A model generated the notes under the pieces. It did not search any database and was not told the origin of the DNA. It saw only the letters and a program-made list of their open reading frames with translations. A DNA stretch of 64,000 nucleotides from Cyathus striatus (lineage: Eukaryota > Basidiomycota > Agaricomycetes > Agaricales > Nidulariaceae): positions 4,030,001 through 4,094,000 of the forward strand of contig JAOVFP010000009.1 in assembly GCA_025738555.1 (NCBI GenBank), in the 5' to 3' direction. Made by a program: the position numbers and the translations under genes. This document shows, piece after piece, positions 1 to 12,015 of this stretch (position 1 is its first letter; every line of letters begins with the position of its first letter).

Positions 1-993
1 AAGGAGGGATATGCTGGGGACCCAACAAAGGTGACAAAGGGAGACCTGAGAGGGATCAATGCGTGAGAAAAATACTCTGTTGTGCTTCGGAAACAAAGAT
101 GACATAAATGTGGCTGAATGAAGTTGGAAATTGACTTGGAGAAGGCAGAGACTCTGAGAGACAGAGAGACACGAGATATGTCTTAACAATGGGTGACGAG
201 AGGCTAAGGAAATCGATAAGATCCTGTTTTATCTTTTAAGTTCTAATTATGAAGCAGTTCAACAACATTCATGTCCACGTAGTGCCACTTCAGCACACAC
301 ATGGGAATGGTACAGTGGATCCATGCTCTCTTCCATTCCTCTTACCTTAGCCTTCCCCCAACTTTTTTGTGGTTCCAAGTCTGATGTGACAGACTTAATT
401 ATATTATCTATACATACAAGAATATCTGATACAAAGTTAAATTTAGTTACAGAGAACAAAGCCAAACCAAAGATAGATCTGAAGTGTTTTCGAACTAATC
501 ATCACATAATTCAATCTGACCTAAGAACATGTCCTTGGATGGGTCTTCATTGAAGATATAGATTGGACACAGGAGCTGTGCAGAGGCTCGAGTGCACTCA
601 GTTCATGGTAACGGGGAGTGAAGGTGACAAGACAGACAAGATAGATGAGAGCAAGAGAACCAAAGCAACACTGAAGCAGTCCAACAAGCAAAACAGTTAT
701 GCTGATACCCACAAATAAAAACATTGATAATCATCATATATGCCAATTGTTTAACTCAGTGCCCTTGGACCTTGATTAGAGTACATTGAAACCTCCAATA
801 ATCTTTAAATAATCTTTTGCGAAAACAGCTTGAGCATCAAGTTAGTGTATGAACATGCTCAGATTTATGTTATACAGGAGTTGGAAAGGACATGTATATG
901 TACACTAATGTACACAGTGGTCAATAAAATGGCTATCCTGTATACTCATTTAATGGTAAACATCTTATATAAAAACATCAAAAGATACAAAGA

Positions 994-1081
994 TTTCTGA
1001 ATGGGAGTCGAACCCACCTGTGCACTGTGCACAATATAACACATTATCCATGACAGGCGCATGCAGCAACCAATATGCTGA
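994..1081 (-). pseudogene. tRNA-Asp-like relic (GTC) with intron-like insert
   Basis: Read on the minus strand, there is a D-arm-like AGCATATTGGTTGCT, then an anticodon-loop candidate CTGTCAT (GTC, Asp). An insert of about 24 nt follows, then the other half of a 5-bp anticodon stem (TGCGC with GTGCA), and a T-arm-like GGGTTCGACTCCC. The 5' and 3' ends do not form a good acceptor stem, so a working tRNA is unlikely. It could be the head of a SINE. Confidence 0.35.
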
Positions 1082-1142
1082 CAAGTTGCTTTGCAACTGT
1101 AGGCTACAATTAACCACATCAACAAAACAATTGCAGCAAAAG

Positions 1143-1239
1143 CTCTCTGTCTGGGAGTCAAATCCAGCTTTCATGAAATTGCATCTTAAAATACACCTTA
1201 GAGATGACAGGCCCGTGTACTAACCAATATACTAACAAT
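1143..1239 (-). pseudogene. tRNA-Asp-like relic (GTC), second copy
   Basis: On the minus strand this copy reads TTAGTATATTGGTTAGTAC (D-arm and box A-like), then CCTGTCATC (candidate GTC anticodon), an insert, and a T-arm-like GGATTTGACTCCCAG followed by ACAGAGA. The acceptor stem pairs only in part. It lies about 60 bp from the first copy in the same orientation and resembles the copy at 44 kb. It is best read as a tRNA-derived repeat or decayed gene. Confidence 0.35.
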
Positions 1240-1660
1240 GGCTGGTGTCGAACATTTCGTGATATGCATGTGATACTACTATAGCCTTGTACAAGGAGGG
1301 AAAGGGAGAGGGTTCACTCCGTGGGAAATACTGCATTGTTGTACTTGAAGCTTTGAATTGAAGCTTCAGGAGCAAAGATGACATAATTAATGTTGAACAT
1401 CTTATCTGACATCTTATCTTATCCTATGAAACCCAAGAAACAAGTCGGTGTCAACACTTCACCTTCAGTAGTGACACACATCGCCAGAATGGTACAGAGG
1501 ACTCTTATGCTGTCTGGCATGATTGATGATTGAGGTGGTATCATGACACTCAAACTCCCAAATTGAGTGCCTTCTGTCTCATCTCTTTCCTCCCACCAAA
1601 GGTGATACAATTGTGCATACATGAAATTTGATTGGAGTTGGTGGACAGACACAAAATGTA

Positions 1661-2698
1661 CTCGTAGCTCACTCTCCCACAGACATACTCAGGATTATAA
1701 CAGTGCATGGTGCATGTGCTCTATTCCTGTCACTCTGTAGGACCATAGTAGGTGGATGACAGGATATAATAGCTTGGTAAACTGTATATTATTGCAGGTA
1801 CATGCACAAAGGATGAAAATAATATAGTGACCTACTTGTTATGATTAAGCTTCATCAATGCTTATTAAGTTGAGATTATTGGGCTATCAAAATATCCAAA
1901 CAAATATCCTTTACTCATACAGAAGCTTATCTGAGGTCGACCCTACCTCACCTCATCAAAAACCCCAACCACGATGCAGTTGGCAAACAAATACCAATGT
2001 TAACACATCAGTACATGCATCAGAATGGTGCATTGGATCCATACACAGCCAATGTGATTAATTCTGAGAATCATTTTTAATTTACAAATTTTATCTGAGT
2101 GCCTTTTAAATTTGATAATTTGAAGTTCTCGATCTATCCAACAGGACATAGCATCCTAATAATTGTCAAGATGCATTCAAGACTGCATAACCTGGACTTT
2201 CATATTAGTCTCTGGTGTATAGAGTATGAAGCCTGGGACAACAAATTAAGCATGAAATAGGCATTTATATATCACATACACTTTGGCTGGTATCACTCAC
2301 ATTCTTCCCCCATAGAGTTGTAATCTGCTGTTAGTTGAATTTTCCAATGGGTACTTTTCACATGGTAGCAATGCGCTAAGTGTGATAATTTGTCCTATGT
2401 TGTACTATAAGCATTCAACTTTACACAGAATGAGGAATCAACATGAGTGACTTTGACTTTTTATTTAGACTTTATCTTTCTCAAGCTCAAGGGGGCTCAA
2501 TGTGTCAATGTGTTTCAAAACAACAGTCAATAATACCTACATAAGTACATTCTGAGATAGGAATAGTCTGTACAACAGGCTCCTAAAACCTGCTGCTCGA
2601 CACTCATTGAGGGGAGCCCCATCCTAGTAACAATACATATTATTTGAAACTTCTCCAGTCCTTCGCCACATTCAGTCATATGACAATATGATGTCATG
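1661..2698. other. No gene seen; AT-rich intergenic or decayed repeat DNA
   Basis: Only short frames without recognisable motifs occur on either strand. No RNA gene or clear element terminus was found. Confidence 0.4.
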
Positions 2699-3652
2699 TG
2701 TCATGATCCGGCCGGCCTAGTTCTGAATCGAGTCTACTACTCTCGCACAACTTGAATGGATGTATACCAATGGGTGCAAGTGACGTGATATTTTAAATTT
2801 TAAAGATAATCAATAAGCAATGAGGCGAAATCATTCAACATCTTGTTGGAATTGCAAGGCATGCTGTGGGAGTTCGAAACTTGATGTTGCAGTGTAGGGA
2901 ACCCTGCTGGCCTATGTACAAAACTACCTAATATACATAGTCCACCAGTCCCTGTATTTACTTTGACCAATTACAACTTACCTTACTTATTATACCCTGA
3001 TCTCGGAACCCTAACAATATTCCACACCCTGGATTATTCCGATGATTACTACAAATTTCGATGAAGTCAATATTATTACTAATCGATCAATTATAATTCA
3101 GCAAGCGCTAAAGTTAACATGCTAAACAACATCCCAAAACTGATGCGCCAAAGTAAACACCACACCTTCCAAAAGCGAAAGGCATGCAACTAAGCACTGA
3201 CCAATCACAATGCTCGGCAAAGCGCTCACATCAATATTATGTTTTCCGATGCCACCATGCGCCCTTTATACATATTCCTTTCCTCTTTACTTTATTCCCC
3301 TACCTTTATCTTTATTCCTTTGCTACAAATCACTCTTACTTAGTATATTATTAATCATGGTACATATTTCTACCTAGGTAATATCAAAAAGTATATAAAC
3401 CCCCCTCATCTAACTACATCCCTGTAGAGGTCGCAGTCATCTATGATGACTTAGGTTACTCACTCACCATGTAAACCAAACTAAGTGTATTGATGTTCTA
3501 TGAGTGTACAAGTGAAAAGTCTATCGAAATATGTACAAATAGCATATGTATATATATGGGCAACACCATTAGGCATTGCCAAACAGTGCATAATTAAACA
3601 AACATATGTAAGCGATGGTAGTATGTAAGTGGTGCCTGACATGGTGCCTTAC
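2699..3652. repeat. LTR-like block, orientation unresolved
   Basis: The block starts TGTCATGATCC and ends GGTGCCTTACA, so it has TG...CA ends and a length of 954 bp, usual for a fungal LTR. A TATAAA box with downstream pyrimidine-rich text lies at about 3393 on the plus strand, which suggests plus orientation. Against that, the bases just outside the right end read as a purine tract (CTCAAGGGGGGG) on the minus strand, as expected upstream of a 3' LTR in minus orientation. No matching 5-bp target duplication was found. Solo LTR is one reading; the flank of a truncated element is the other. Confidence 0.4.
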
Positions 3653-4214
3653 ACACCCCCCCTTGAGACTGAGTCCACATGGTCTAAAACATTGGGAGAG
3701 GGGTGCTGAGCTATGTGGAGGAGGGGCCAGGCAGTGGCAAGGAGCAGGGTGGCAGTTGAGGTGTCAGAGACCAGTGAGGCTGCGTGCTGTTGTCCACATC
3801 CATGACTGAAGGAGCCTCATGGCGATCCAGTGGGGGCATGTTAGGGTTGTTAGACCTGGTGCCCTCAGGAGTGGCTGCCACTGTCACACTAGGGTTGTTA
3901 GACCTGTGACCATCCAGTATAACAGGAGACAGTAGTAGTACTTGAGGTTGAGCAGGACCTGATGGATCTTCAACATCCATGGTGAGGTCATTAGACCCTG
4001 GGTTGAGAGTGCCCTGCAATATCCTGCTAGTCCCAGTGACAGGAGGTAGGTCAGGGTGAGGGCGATTCCTAAGGTATAGAAAGGTCGATGACTTGGCATA
4101 GAATAGCTATTGTCCATTCCTTGCCTGGTCCCCATGGGTGAGTCTGTTGATCTGCATCAATGTACGGATGCAGTCAAAGTCCTCTGGTGACAGGGACCAG
4201 AACCTGGACCACTG
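3653..4214 (-). other. Unassigned stretch with short minus-strand frames
   Basis: The minus strand has a 102-codon frame (3711-4019) rich in Pro, Ser and Asn, with an internal near-duplicate of RSNNP. It is not a recognised family. It may be the truncated interior of the element whose LTR-like block lies to the left, or chance. The stretch ends where foldback copy A begins. Confidence 0.25.
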
Positions 4215-6811
4215 CATAAGTGTTAGCAAACTATTTTCATATTAACTCCTGGCTATATGATCATGCATTCTTATAAGCATGGAGTTTTATGATCACCTCT
4301 AAATTATATAGTGTTCTATACTATTAGTGATTGTAGTAGTAATCATAAATGATCATTTAGGGATATAGGTGGTGTATTGGGGTGAATACTAGTACTGATG
4401 GGTTTCTATAGACTATTACTTGTTCTAATGGATTTGTAAATGATCATAAGTCATCATTAGGTGGTGCAGGTGGCATAATGGGATATTAGTGGTACTAATG
4501 GATTTGTAAGTGATCATAAGTGATCATTAGGTGATCTAGGTGGTGTAATGGGTTATTAGTGATACTAATGGATTTGTAAGTGATCATAAGTGATCATTAG
4601 GTGATCTAGGTGGTATAATGGATTATTAGTGGTACTAATGGATTCATAAGTGATTGTAAGTGATCATATATGTCACATGCATTGTGAATGTCACAGATGT
4701 CACATTTGTTATGGATGTCACACGCGTCACAGATGTCACAGATGTCACATATATTGCATTTGTCACACTTTTACAGATGTGTGACATATGCGAAAGTGTG
4801 ATGTATGTGAAAGTATGACATTTGTGAAAGTGTGATATTTGTGAAAGTGTGACATTTGTGAATGCGTGACATATGCGAAAGTGTGACACATGTGACATAT
4901 GTGAAAGTGTGAGGTATGAGAAAGTGTGACATATGCGAAAGTGTGATGTATGCGAAGGTGTAACATTTGTGACATCTGTGAAAGTGTGACACACATGACT
5001 TCCATATATGTCACAAATGTCACACTTTCAGAGATGTCACACTTCCGCATATGTCACAAATGTCACAAATGTTACACTTTCACAGATGTCACAGGTGTCA
5101 CATATTCGCATATGTCACACACTTTTTCTCACACCATATGTATTACAACCATCATACTCATCACATGTCATACACCCCTTATGTGTCAATATTACACCTG
5201 TTACATTCTTACATCTGTCACACATATCACACTTCATTCTCATGACACCCTTGGTAAAAAGCAAAATTGAATATATCTCACACAGAGTCAAATGTAAGTC
5301 AAATATAAGGACTAAAAGTGAAACATGGTTGAACAATAGTGACACCTAACATGTGGTTACATTTGACTCTGTGTGACATTAATCAATTTTGAATTTTACC
5401 AAGTATCATCTTGATTTGTCAAGGTACTCTCCCTGTCAAAAAGTAAAATTACACCAGTCACAGACTCTCCTACCATCCTTGAAATCCTTGACAGCTTTTT
5501 GCTTCTACCAGCCTATCATTCTCTCAACATTGCATTGCAACCATCTACTGCAACACATATCATACATGTCACATGAAAAGGTTACATGAAAAGTGCTCAC
5601 CTAGTGATTTATGTGCATTACAAATTATATGACAAAGACACTAGACTACTTTAAGAGAATCATATTTCTTCAACTATTTACCTGTGTTTGGTTGAATTCA
5701 ACATTCATAGCACTAGGCAAAAATCACATTATATCAATACTACTTTCTGGCAATCACAATGTTATGTTTTAATTAGTCTATCAGATTCTATAGTAGATAT
5801 AACTGTACTTAGATTCTAATTTTGTCTAATCAACCTTAGACATGTTCAGTAACCTGGTCAGATTATGTTGTCTTATCTATATCTTCCATTCAGTTATTGC
5901 TTCTATTATCACATCACTTATATCTTTGTCACACTTTCCATTAGTCAATCAGATATTTATTTCTTGATTGATTATTGGGGTATATAATTTCTTGTGTCCC
6001 TCTTAGCAGTACTCACTACTGTTCAATCTTCATTGTTACAGAATTGTACAGTATTACAAATGAGAGATGTGTGACCTGTGAATAAAATGTGAATAAATGT
6101 GATGTGATGGAATATGTGACATGTATGTGTTTGATTGGCAAGATTGACAGCCTTGACTGGGTTATGGGGGTGTATAATATTGGAGCACTCCTGTCAGTGA
6201 CAAGCCTGGTAGTGAACAAAGTGTGACAGATGTAAGAATCTAACAGGTGTAATATTGACATATAAGAGATGTATGACATGTGATAAGTATAATGGTTGTA
6301 ACAGGTGTGGTGTAACATGAATTTGGAAATGTGACATATGTAACCATATAATAGGAGTGTCATACAAGTAAATGTGATGGGGGTGACATATATAAGAGTG
6401 TGACAAATGTGACAAGTGTAGCATATGTAAAAGTATGACATAGTGTTATATAGTGTGACAAGTGTGATATATATGCAACATATATAAAAGTATGACATAG
6501 TGTGACACCTTTGACATCTGTGAAAGTGTGACATCCATAACAAATATGACATATGTGAATATGTGTGATACCTGTGACATCTCTGAAAGTGTGACATTTG
6601 TGACATATGCGAAAGTGTGACACATGTGGCATCTGTAAAAGTGTGACAAATGCGATATATATGACATCTGTGACATCTGTGACGCATGTGACATCCATAA
6701 CAAATGTGACATCTGTGACATTCATAATGCATGTGACATATATGATCACTTACAATCACTTACAAATCCATTAGTACCACTAATATCCCATTATGCCACC
6801 TGCACCACTTA
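4215..6811 (+). mobile_element. Foldback element copy A, left part (split by the 24-kb element)
   Basis: The left end reads CATAAGTGTTAGC, identical to copy B at 45780. It is followed by a subterminal block shared with copy B, then 70-bp tandem units each holding paired TGATCA sites (about 4440-4660). An array of short TGTGACA/TGTCACA-type repeats follows (4670-5140 and, inverted, 6240-6750), around a unique core (about 5200-6200) that is nearly identical to 47260-48250. No protein gene is present; the Cys/His-rich frames are translations of the repeats. The right arm is interrupted at 6811 and resumes at 30977. Likely a non-autonomous DNA transposon. Confidence 0.8.
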
Positions 6812-7320
6812 CACCTCAGACAGGACTGAATCGGGGCGGGGTAAATATGGTACAAACAGATTTGTTTAACAATTAGAATGTGTACCAAAATCGGCTCCTT
6901 GAACAGATTCATGTTCATATTTAGAAAACAATGATGGATTGGTTCTAAACCCATATCGCATTTCCATATTGAGAAAATAACAATAGAACAAAGGTAGAAT
7001 CTGTGTGAAAAATTGGTTGCTAACACAGATTCTCACACAAATCCTGAATTGGAACACACATTTGTTTACTGATCCTATCTAAACACGGATTCTGGCTATG
7101 TTCAGCGTCCCTATCTTATCGCACATTCAAAATTTGTCCTGGTAACAGAGTCTGGATTGGTTTGTTTATCAGATCCACTCACCAATTCTAAATGTAATAA
7201 ACAATATGTTCTCCTACCCTATGTACATGCAGATTGTAAATATGGTAACGTATCATATTGATTGTCCCACTCACGGGGCCACTCACAAGCCACTCACACC
7301 CACTCATGGCCCACTCAACT
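6812..7320 (+). repeat. Left terminal inverted repeat of the 24-kb element
   Basis: Starts CACCTCAGACAGGA and is the reverse complement of 30468-30976 with scattered substitutions. It contains several dispersed variants of AACAGATTC/GAATCTGTGT, typical of transposase-binding subterminal repeats in CACTA-like elements. The match ends in a run of CCACTCA repeats. Confidence 0.85.
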
Positions 7321-7620
7321 CCCCGCTCCGTCCCCACTCAGTTCCTGCCTAGGGATGGAGCCGAGATGTTAGCCCCACACCTTGGGTTGATAAGGCTTTT
7401 TCAACCTTTATTATAGAACCGGGAGGTTCAATATAAGACAGTGAATGTTTCCTATTATAAGCTCTTTGTAGTAACAGTGATTGAGAATACAATAAGAAAC
7501 AATAAGAATATACTTGTGCGCTATAAAAGAGGATGGCAAGCTTTGCTCGGCAAGTGCCCGGCATCATATCCAGCATTGAATACTTATAGTCATGGTTCAT
7601 TCTGGAGTCGTTAAATCACA

Positions 7621-8653
7621 ATGTCTAACTTGTCGATCCAGGAAGCAGAACAGGTTCTTCAAAGAGCCGTTGTTCGCGAATCCGCACTCAGGTCCTTCCC
7701 ATACCACATTCTTCAGCAACTTTGTAAAGACAATCATGTGAATGTTCAAGTGACTGGTTGAAGGAAGCCGGGGGTACCAATTAAGAACGACTTCATAGTT
7801 GCACTTGTTGCATATAAGAATGGTCAAACCCAAGCATTATCAACAGCTCCTAACTCAAGGAAACGACCAGCGAAAGGCGAACATGAAGAGTCTCCTCCAA
7901 AAAGAAAAAGAAAAAGGTTAGTTATTAAGACTTCTCTTCAAATGTCAAAATTCGAAGGCTGATATTGTACTACAGAGGAAATACCTCTAATTCGAGAAAA
8001 CGATTGGCCGAAGGCGAACATGAAGAGTTGCCGAAACAGAAAAAAAAGAGGTATGTCCTAAGACTTCCCTTCTGCCTTCTGCCTATCTCACTGAGTATCC
8101 CGAATATTCTAAAGAGTACACGAACATCCAAGCCACACCAATTTTCAGTATCAGCATCTCCCCTATGAGCTAATAGATTGTGACACACCGGAAGCAGTAA
8201 CACAGAACATCGAGTCTCCACAATTAACATACATGGAATCCGATACAGTTATGGATGTGGTTAGAAATGTAATAAATTCTACAAAACCTCGACATACCAC
8301 AGTGAAGGTGCCACGAAATAAGGATGTTGCTGTTCGAGTGTACAAATCTGAAAAGGACTGGCGACATATACACGAAATGTCTTGCGTCGTCGATGACGAA
8401 GGGACTCTTCACCTGTCAATAATTGAAGAGCAGCTCCAAACATCAATGACAGTTCTAGTATGAAAATTTTATGAACTCACCATTAATTACTGACTATTTG
8501 TAGCCCATAGACCCTAAGAGATATCATCCTTATTATCAATATAATTCGGGAAAGCTTACTGTTGATGAATTGGATGACCTCATGGACCCAGAAGGATTCC
8601 TACGAGTAATTCTTTGCACCAATAAAAATATAGTAGATAAAGTTCGCCAATGA
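7621..8653 (+). pseudogene. SAP-like/basic nuclear-type protein, one in-frame TGA
   Basis: Four exons join in phase: 7621-7916, 7976-8050, 8115-8457, 8504-8653 (288 codons). The N-terminal 70 residues resemble a SAP/HeH helix-extension-helix DNA-binding motif (YHILQQLCKDNHV, then KNDFIVALVAYKN). Two Lys/Arg-rich, NLS-like blocks follow, one at the end of exon 1 and one in exon 2. Both begin NSRKR and contain GEHEE, so exon 2 looks like a duplicate of the end of exon 1. The C-terminal part is unrecognised. A TGA at about 7759 interrupts the SAP-like region; CGA to TGA is the simplest cause, although an in-frame 36-nt intron (GTGACT...AAG) could remove it. It is the first gene inside the left TIR. 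Confidence 0.55.
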
Positions 8654-8749
8654 AATGTAATATTATGTACAAATTTAAAATACTATGTTGAAGTCGAACA
8701 AGAAATTATAATACATGAGCAATGTGCAAGGTGTCATAAACGTATGCCC

Positions 8750-11680
8750 TTAAAAAAGTTTTTCCACAAATACTCCGAGATCCTGAGCCGGTACAACACG
8801 CATCTTCTTTGCTCTGTTCTGTCCTTTTACAGGACAGACTTCAATTCCCTGTTCCGTCAGGCCAAGTACCATGAATACTTCCCTGTACAGCTGGTGGTTA
8901 CAACAGTTTATGATCATTACACGTTCACCCTTCCTGCTAGGGGCTTCCGGGTGCACATACTCAGCTGGGACTTCAAGTTCTTGTCCACCTGTTATTTCCA
9001 CCCAGATAGATCTATTACTTCTCATCAATCCCAGATAGGTACCGCTGCATTTTTCATATCTGCTCCTTTCGAACCCAGAACTAGCAGCAGTTGGTAGAGA
9101 TCCTGAGATAACCACATGAAGATATCTACGATCCAAAAATGAGCTGTCCGCTTCGAGAAGTTGATTTATCCAGTGGCCTACGAAGATATTAATATCGGTC
9201 AATAATCCAGAACTGTAAGAATGATACACACTATCGAATGCATCTGTTGAAGCGTCACGAGCAGATGACCCTTCACCAATAACAGCCGTTCTCATCGAGT
9301 CTGGAAGAGGAGCAGATGCTTGCAAAGCAGACGTTGAAGCTATGTTTTCTGGAACTATAAACTTCTATTAGTGACGTGCGACAACATCAAAATGAGTAAC
9401 TAACTTCGATGGGGGTAGGCAAGCTCTTCGGCGGATACAACATTGGAAATCTAAGCCGAATATGATCAAGAATTAATCCTTTGCAAATGTAATTATAAGT
9501 ACTTACTTGCGGGGTTCTTGAGTTAGGATCCCAAGCTAGTGTTTGGGACCCGATCCCAGAATCATTTTCCCAAGCAGGTGTCAGACAGACATTCCGTGAA
9601 GGATGATCTGTAGCTCCTTCGAGGTCAAATGGCAGTATATTTGAAATGTTATATCTGTAATAATTTATTAGTTTTATAGATTGGAATACATATTGAGATA
9701 CGTAAATACCCAGGAATATATAAATCCATTATTGAAACCTCCTCAAGTTTGCTCATACTTATCAGGCGGGCTTCAACTTCAAGCTCGGCGCGACCATTGG
9801 CGTTAACACACTTTAGTATCCCAATGTCCCCCTTTTGAGGACCAGAAGTAACCACGCCATATAGCCCATAAAGCGACCGATATGGATCATTACGCATGAG
9901 CCTATCCTCAATAGTCCGACTCCCAGATGCATCTGGGGTGCTTGTGTCATTACTATCTTCCCACCTAAACGTACTATTTCTATGAACTTCGCTACAGAAG
10001 TCCAAATCTGAGGAGCGAACTGGTACATGTTTTCCCTGCTTAGTCGGTTAGAATAAAAATACTCTGGAATAAATGGGTTTAAAGTTACCTTCTTTAATGG
10101 AAAGGCGACAATTGTAATATTTTCCTCGCCTACACGCCCACACGCCTCCACATTTGTGACCATACCGACAACTCCTTTGTGTTCGCCCGACTTTACCCTA
10201 ACTCCGTCGCCAATCTTGAAGCACTTCTCAAGTAAATTTAATGGATATTCGAAGAGAACATCCGGTGAATGGAAGAGCCTAATCGTCGCGTTTTCTTCTG
10301 TGATATCTTCCACGAAGGCCAGAGAAACTATTCCTTGGAGGAGAACCTTTACCTGATCGTGTATATGTATATTTGCCAATAATACCGCACGTCTTGTCTG
10401 TTCCAAAACCTCCTTAGGAACTTGGCTACAGCGATCAAAGGATCTCAGTTCTTCCATTGTTGGTGTCCCTTCGACTTGATAGTGCTCGTCAGAATCGACT
10501 TTCCGACATAGTAAGAAACCATTGGCAGTATAAAATGATCCTCGAAATATATATCTTTTAATAATTTTATTATCGGCGTCTTCATATTCAACTTTGAACT
10601 TTTCCGGGCATGCTTGCCTTGCAAGTTCAGGGTTGAATAGCTCGCAGGCTGGTTTCGAGCTCGACGACGACTGCTTTCGTTTCGATGAATCCGTGTATTC
10701 TACTCGAGGCAACTGAACGACGTCAATCCGAAATGTGCGATCGCAGATGTTTATAATAAATGCCAGATCATATCGAAATTTTCCTTTGAGTCGTACCCAA
10801 GTATGCTTGTAGGGTGCATAGCTCGCGCCAACGTTTCCAAAGTAAGAATCCCACATAATATTTGGTGCAGGACGAATATGGAACTGGTCGACGTCGCCAA
10901 AGATTTTGGTAAATTTCTTCAGGTCTTCAAGATTAAGAGCCTCTGTGTAAACGTGCCCCGGGATAATGGACAATGCAAAGGCACTTCGAATGTGCTTGGG
11001 GCCAGCATGTAAATTGAGCTGGTATACAATCCGTTCCTCCGATCCATTCTACAAAATGTGAGCCAGATACTCGTCAGATCTGGTGACAACTCACTTACCT
11101 TAACTGGTATGTCATAAAGGGACCAGTCCTGAGCTACTCGACCGCGATGGGCGACATTGTGCTTGCTTACGACGGTTGTTGAAGTAGGTCCAGCGTGCGA
11201 ATGTGCACCTCCGCGTGAGAGGACATACTTTTCATAGAGACGGCCGATAATTTCTGGCTGTCGTTCAGCTTGAACCGAGCGCGCTAGCTCCAGCCAACAA
11301 ACAGGAATGTTGGGATCTTCATCATCATTTTCTTCGCTATCTACAATAAATTCTATAAAAATAGTTCTCAATCAGCATGTTGCATTCAGGTATTGCTATT
11401 TGATATACATACCATCCGGTTCCTCTTCGTCATTTTCATCCTCCGAGCCGGAAGCCACTTGAGCTTCCAGATCTAAAAACGTCTATACCCTGAAGTTAGC
11501 AATTGCGTTACTATATTGAGATGGTTTCATTACCGCTACTTTAGCTCTCTTTGTTTTTCTCCACCGAGGTTGAGGTACCTGATTTTGAGATACTTCATCA
11601 TCAGGGTCAAAGTACCATTGAATCTGGCTCGCATCTTTCAAAGAACCATCTTGATTCAGTGCACAGTTGTCTTCGGCCAT
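8750..11680 (-). CDS. Spt5-like transcription elongation factor (NGN and KOW domains), intact
   Basis: Eight exons on the minus strand splice in phase: 11680-11534, 11482-11413, 11352-11099, 11048-10089, 10035-9710, 9654-9507, 9450-9405, 9354-8750. They give 851 aa with no internal stop. The start (MAEDNC) is followed by an acidic region with SEDENDEEEPD, as in the Spt5 N-terminus. About residues 160-250 form an NGN-like domain (SIIPGHVYTEALNLEDLKKF). KOW-type motifs follow (GDGVRVKSGEHKGVVGMV; YGVVTSGPQKGDIGILK) and a last KOW-like block lies near the C-terminus (VMIIN...HQLYREVFMV). TPAWDP-like SRTP text lies in exon 6. Spt5 (with Spt4) promotes RNA polymerase II elongation, but this protein lacks a repetitive C-terminal tail, so it is an Spt5-derived paralogue carried by the 24-kb element rather than the housekeeping gene. 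Confidence 0.85.
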
Positions 11681-12015
11681 TGTATGCTAAAGTATCTATG
11701 GTAGCTACTATATCTACTTCAACTATATCTATGTTGTGTTGAGGTAATGAGAGTACAAAGGAAAGAACCCGCAACACCCGCTTTCTATTTATTGGATATG
11801 AAAACATTTAGGGCAGGCTCTTCAGGCACGTGACATCTCCACACGCTCCCTGCTCGTTCCCCGCTTCATTCTCCACGCCCTCATATTCAAAGCAATGCAC
11901 TCTTGTATTGTCCAACATATGAATTGAGACCAGCCATAGTTTAATATAATTGTTTAAGGCGCGTAGTTTATATCTGTATAGTCCGATATCATTATTTAAG
12001 GCGTGTAGTTGTTAT
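11681..12015. other. Intergenic spacer with a partial palindromic-repeat copy
   Basis: No gene is seen. At about 11804-11860, ATTTAGGGCAGGCTC followed by CCCCGCTTCATTC resembles parts of the repeat unit found twice at 13.5-14.7 kb. The sequence just right of 11680 is presumably the promoter of the Spt5-like gene, but no clear core element was identified. Confidence 0.35.

Larger units (their letters stand above)
1..1660. repeat. Dispersed repeat blocks, shared with 45.0-45.6 kb
   Basis: No gene is supported here. About 80-480 matches 45000-45360: both contain a run reading AAATGTGGCTGAA, then GACTTGGAGAAGG, then the text around TGGTACAGTGGAT. About 1300-1660 partly matches 45400-45560 (CCAAAGGTGATACAA). 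This shows an interspersed repeat family, probably an old transposon, but no termini or coding remnant could be defined. Two tRNA-like stretches lie inside it. Confidence 0.5.

Noticed and set aside
9813..10973. Single-exon reading of the Spt5-like gene, running past 10089
   Set aside because: The frame past 10089 loses similarity. A 53-nt intron (GTAACT...GCAG, 10088-10036) restores the KOW-like text and leads to a fully open gene model.
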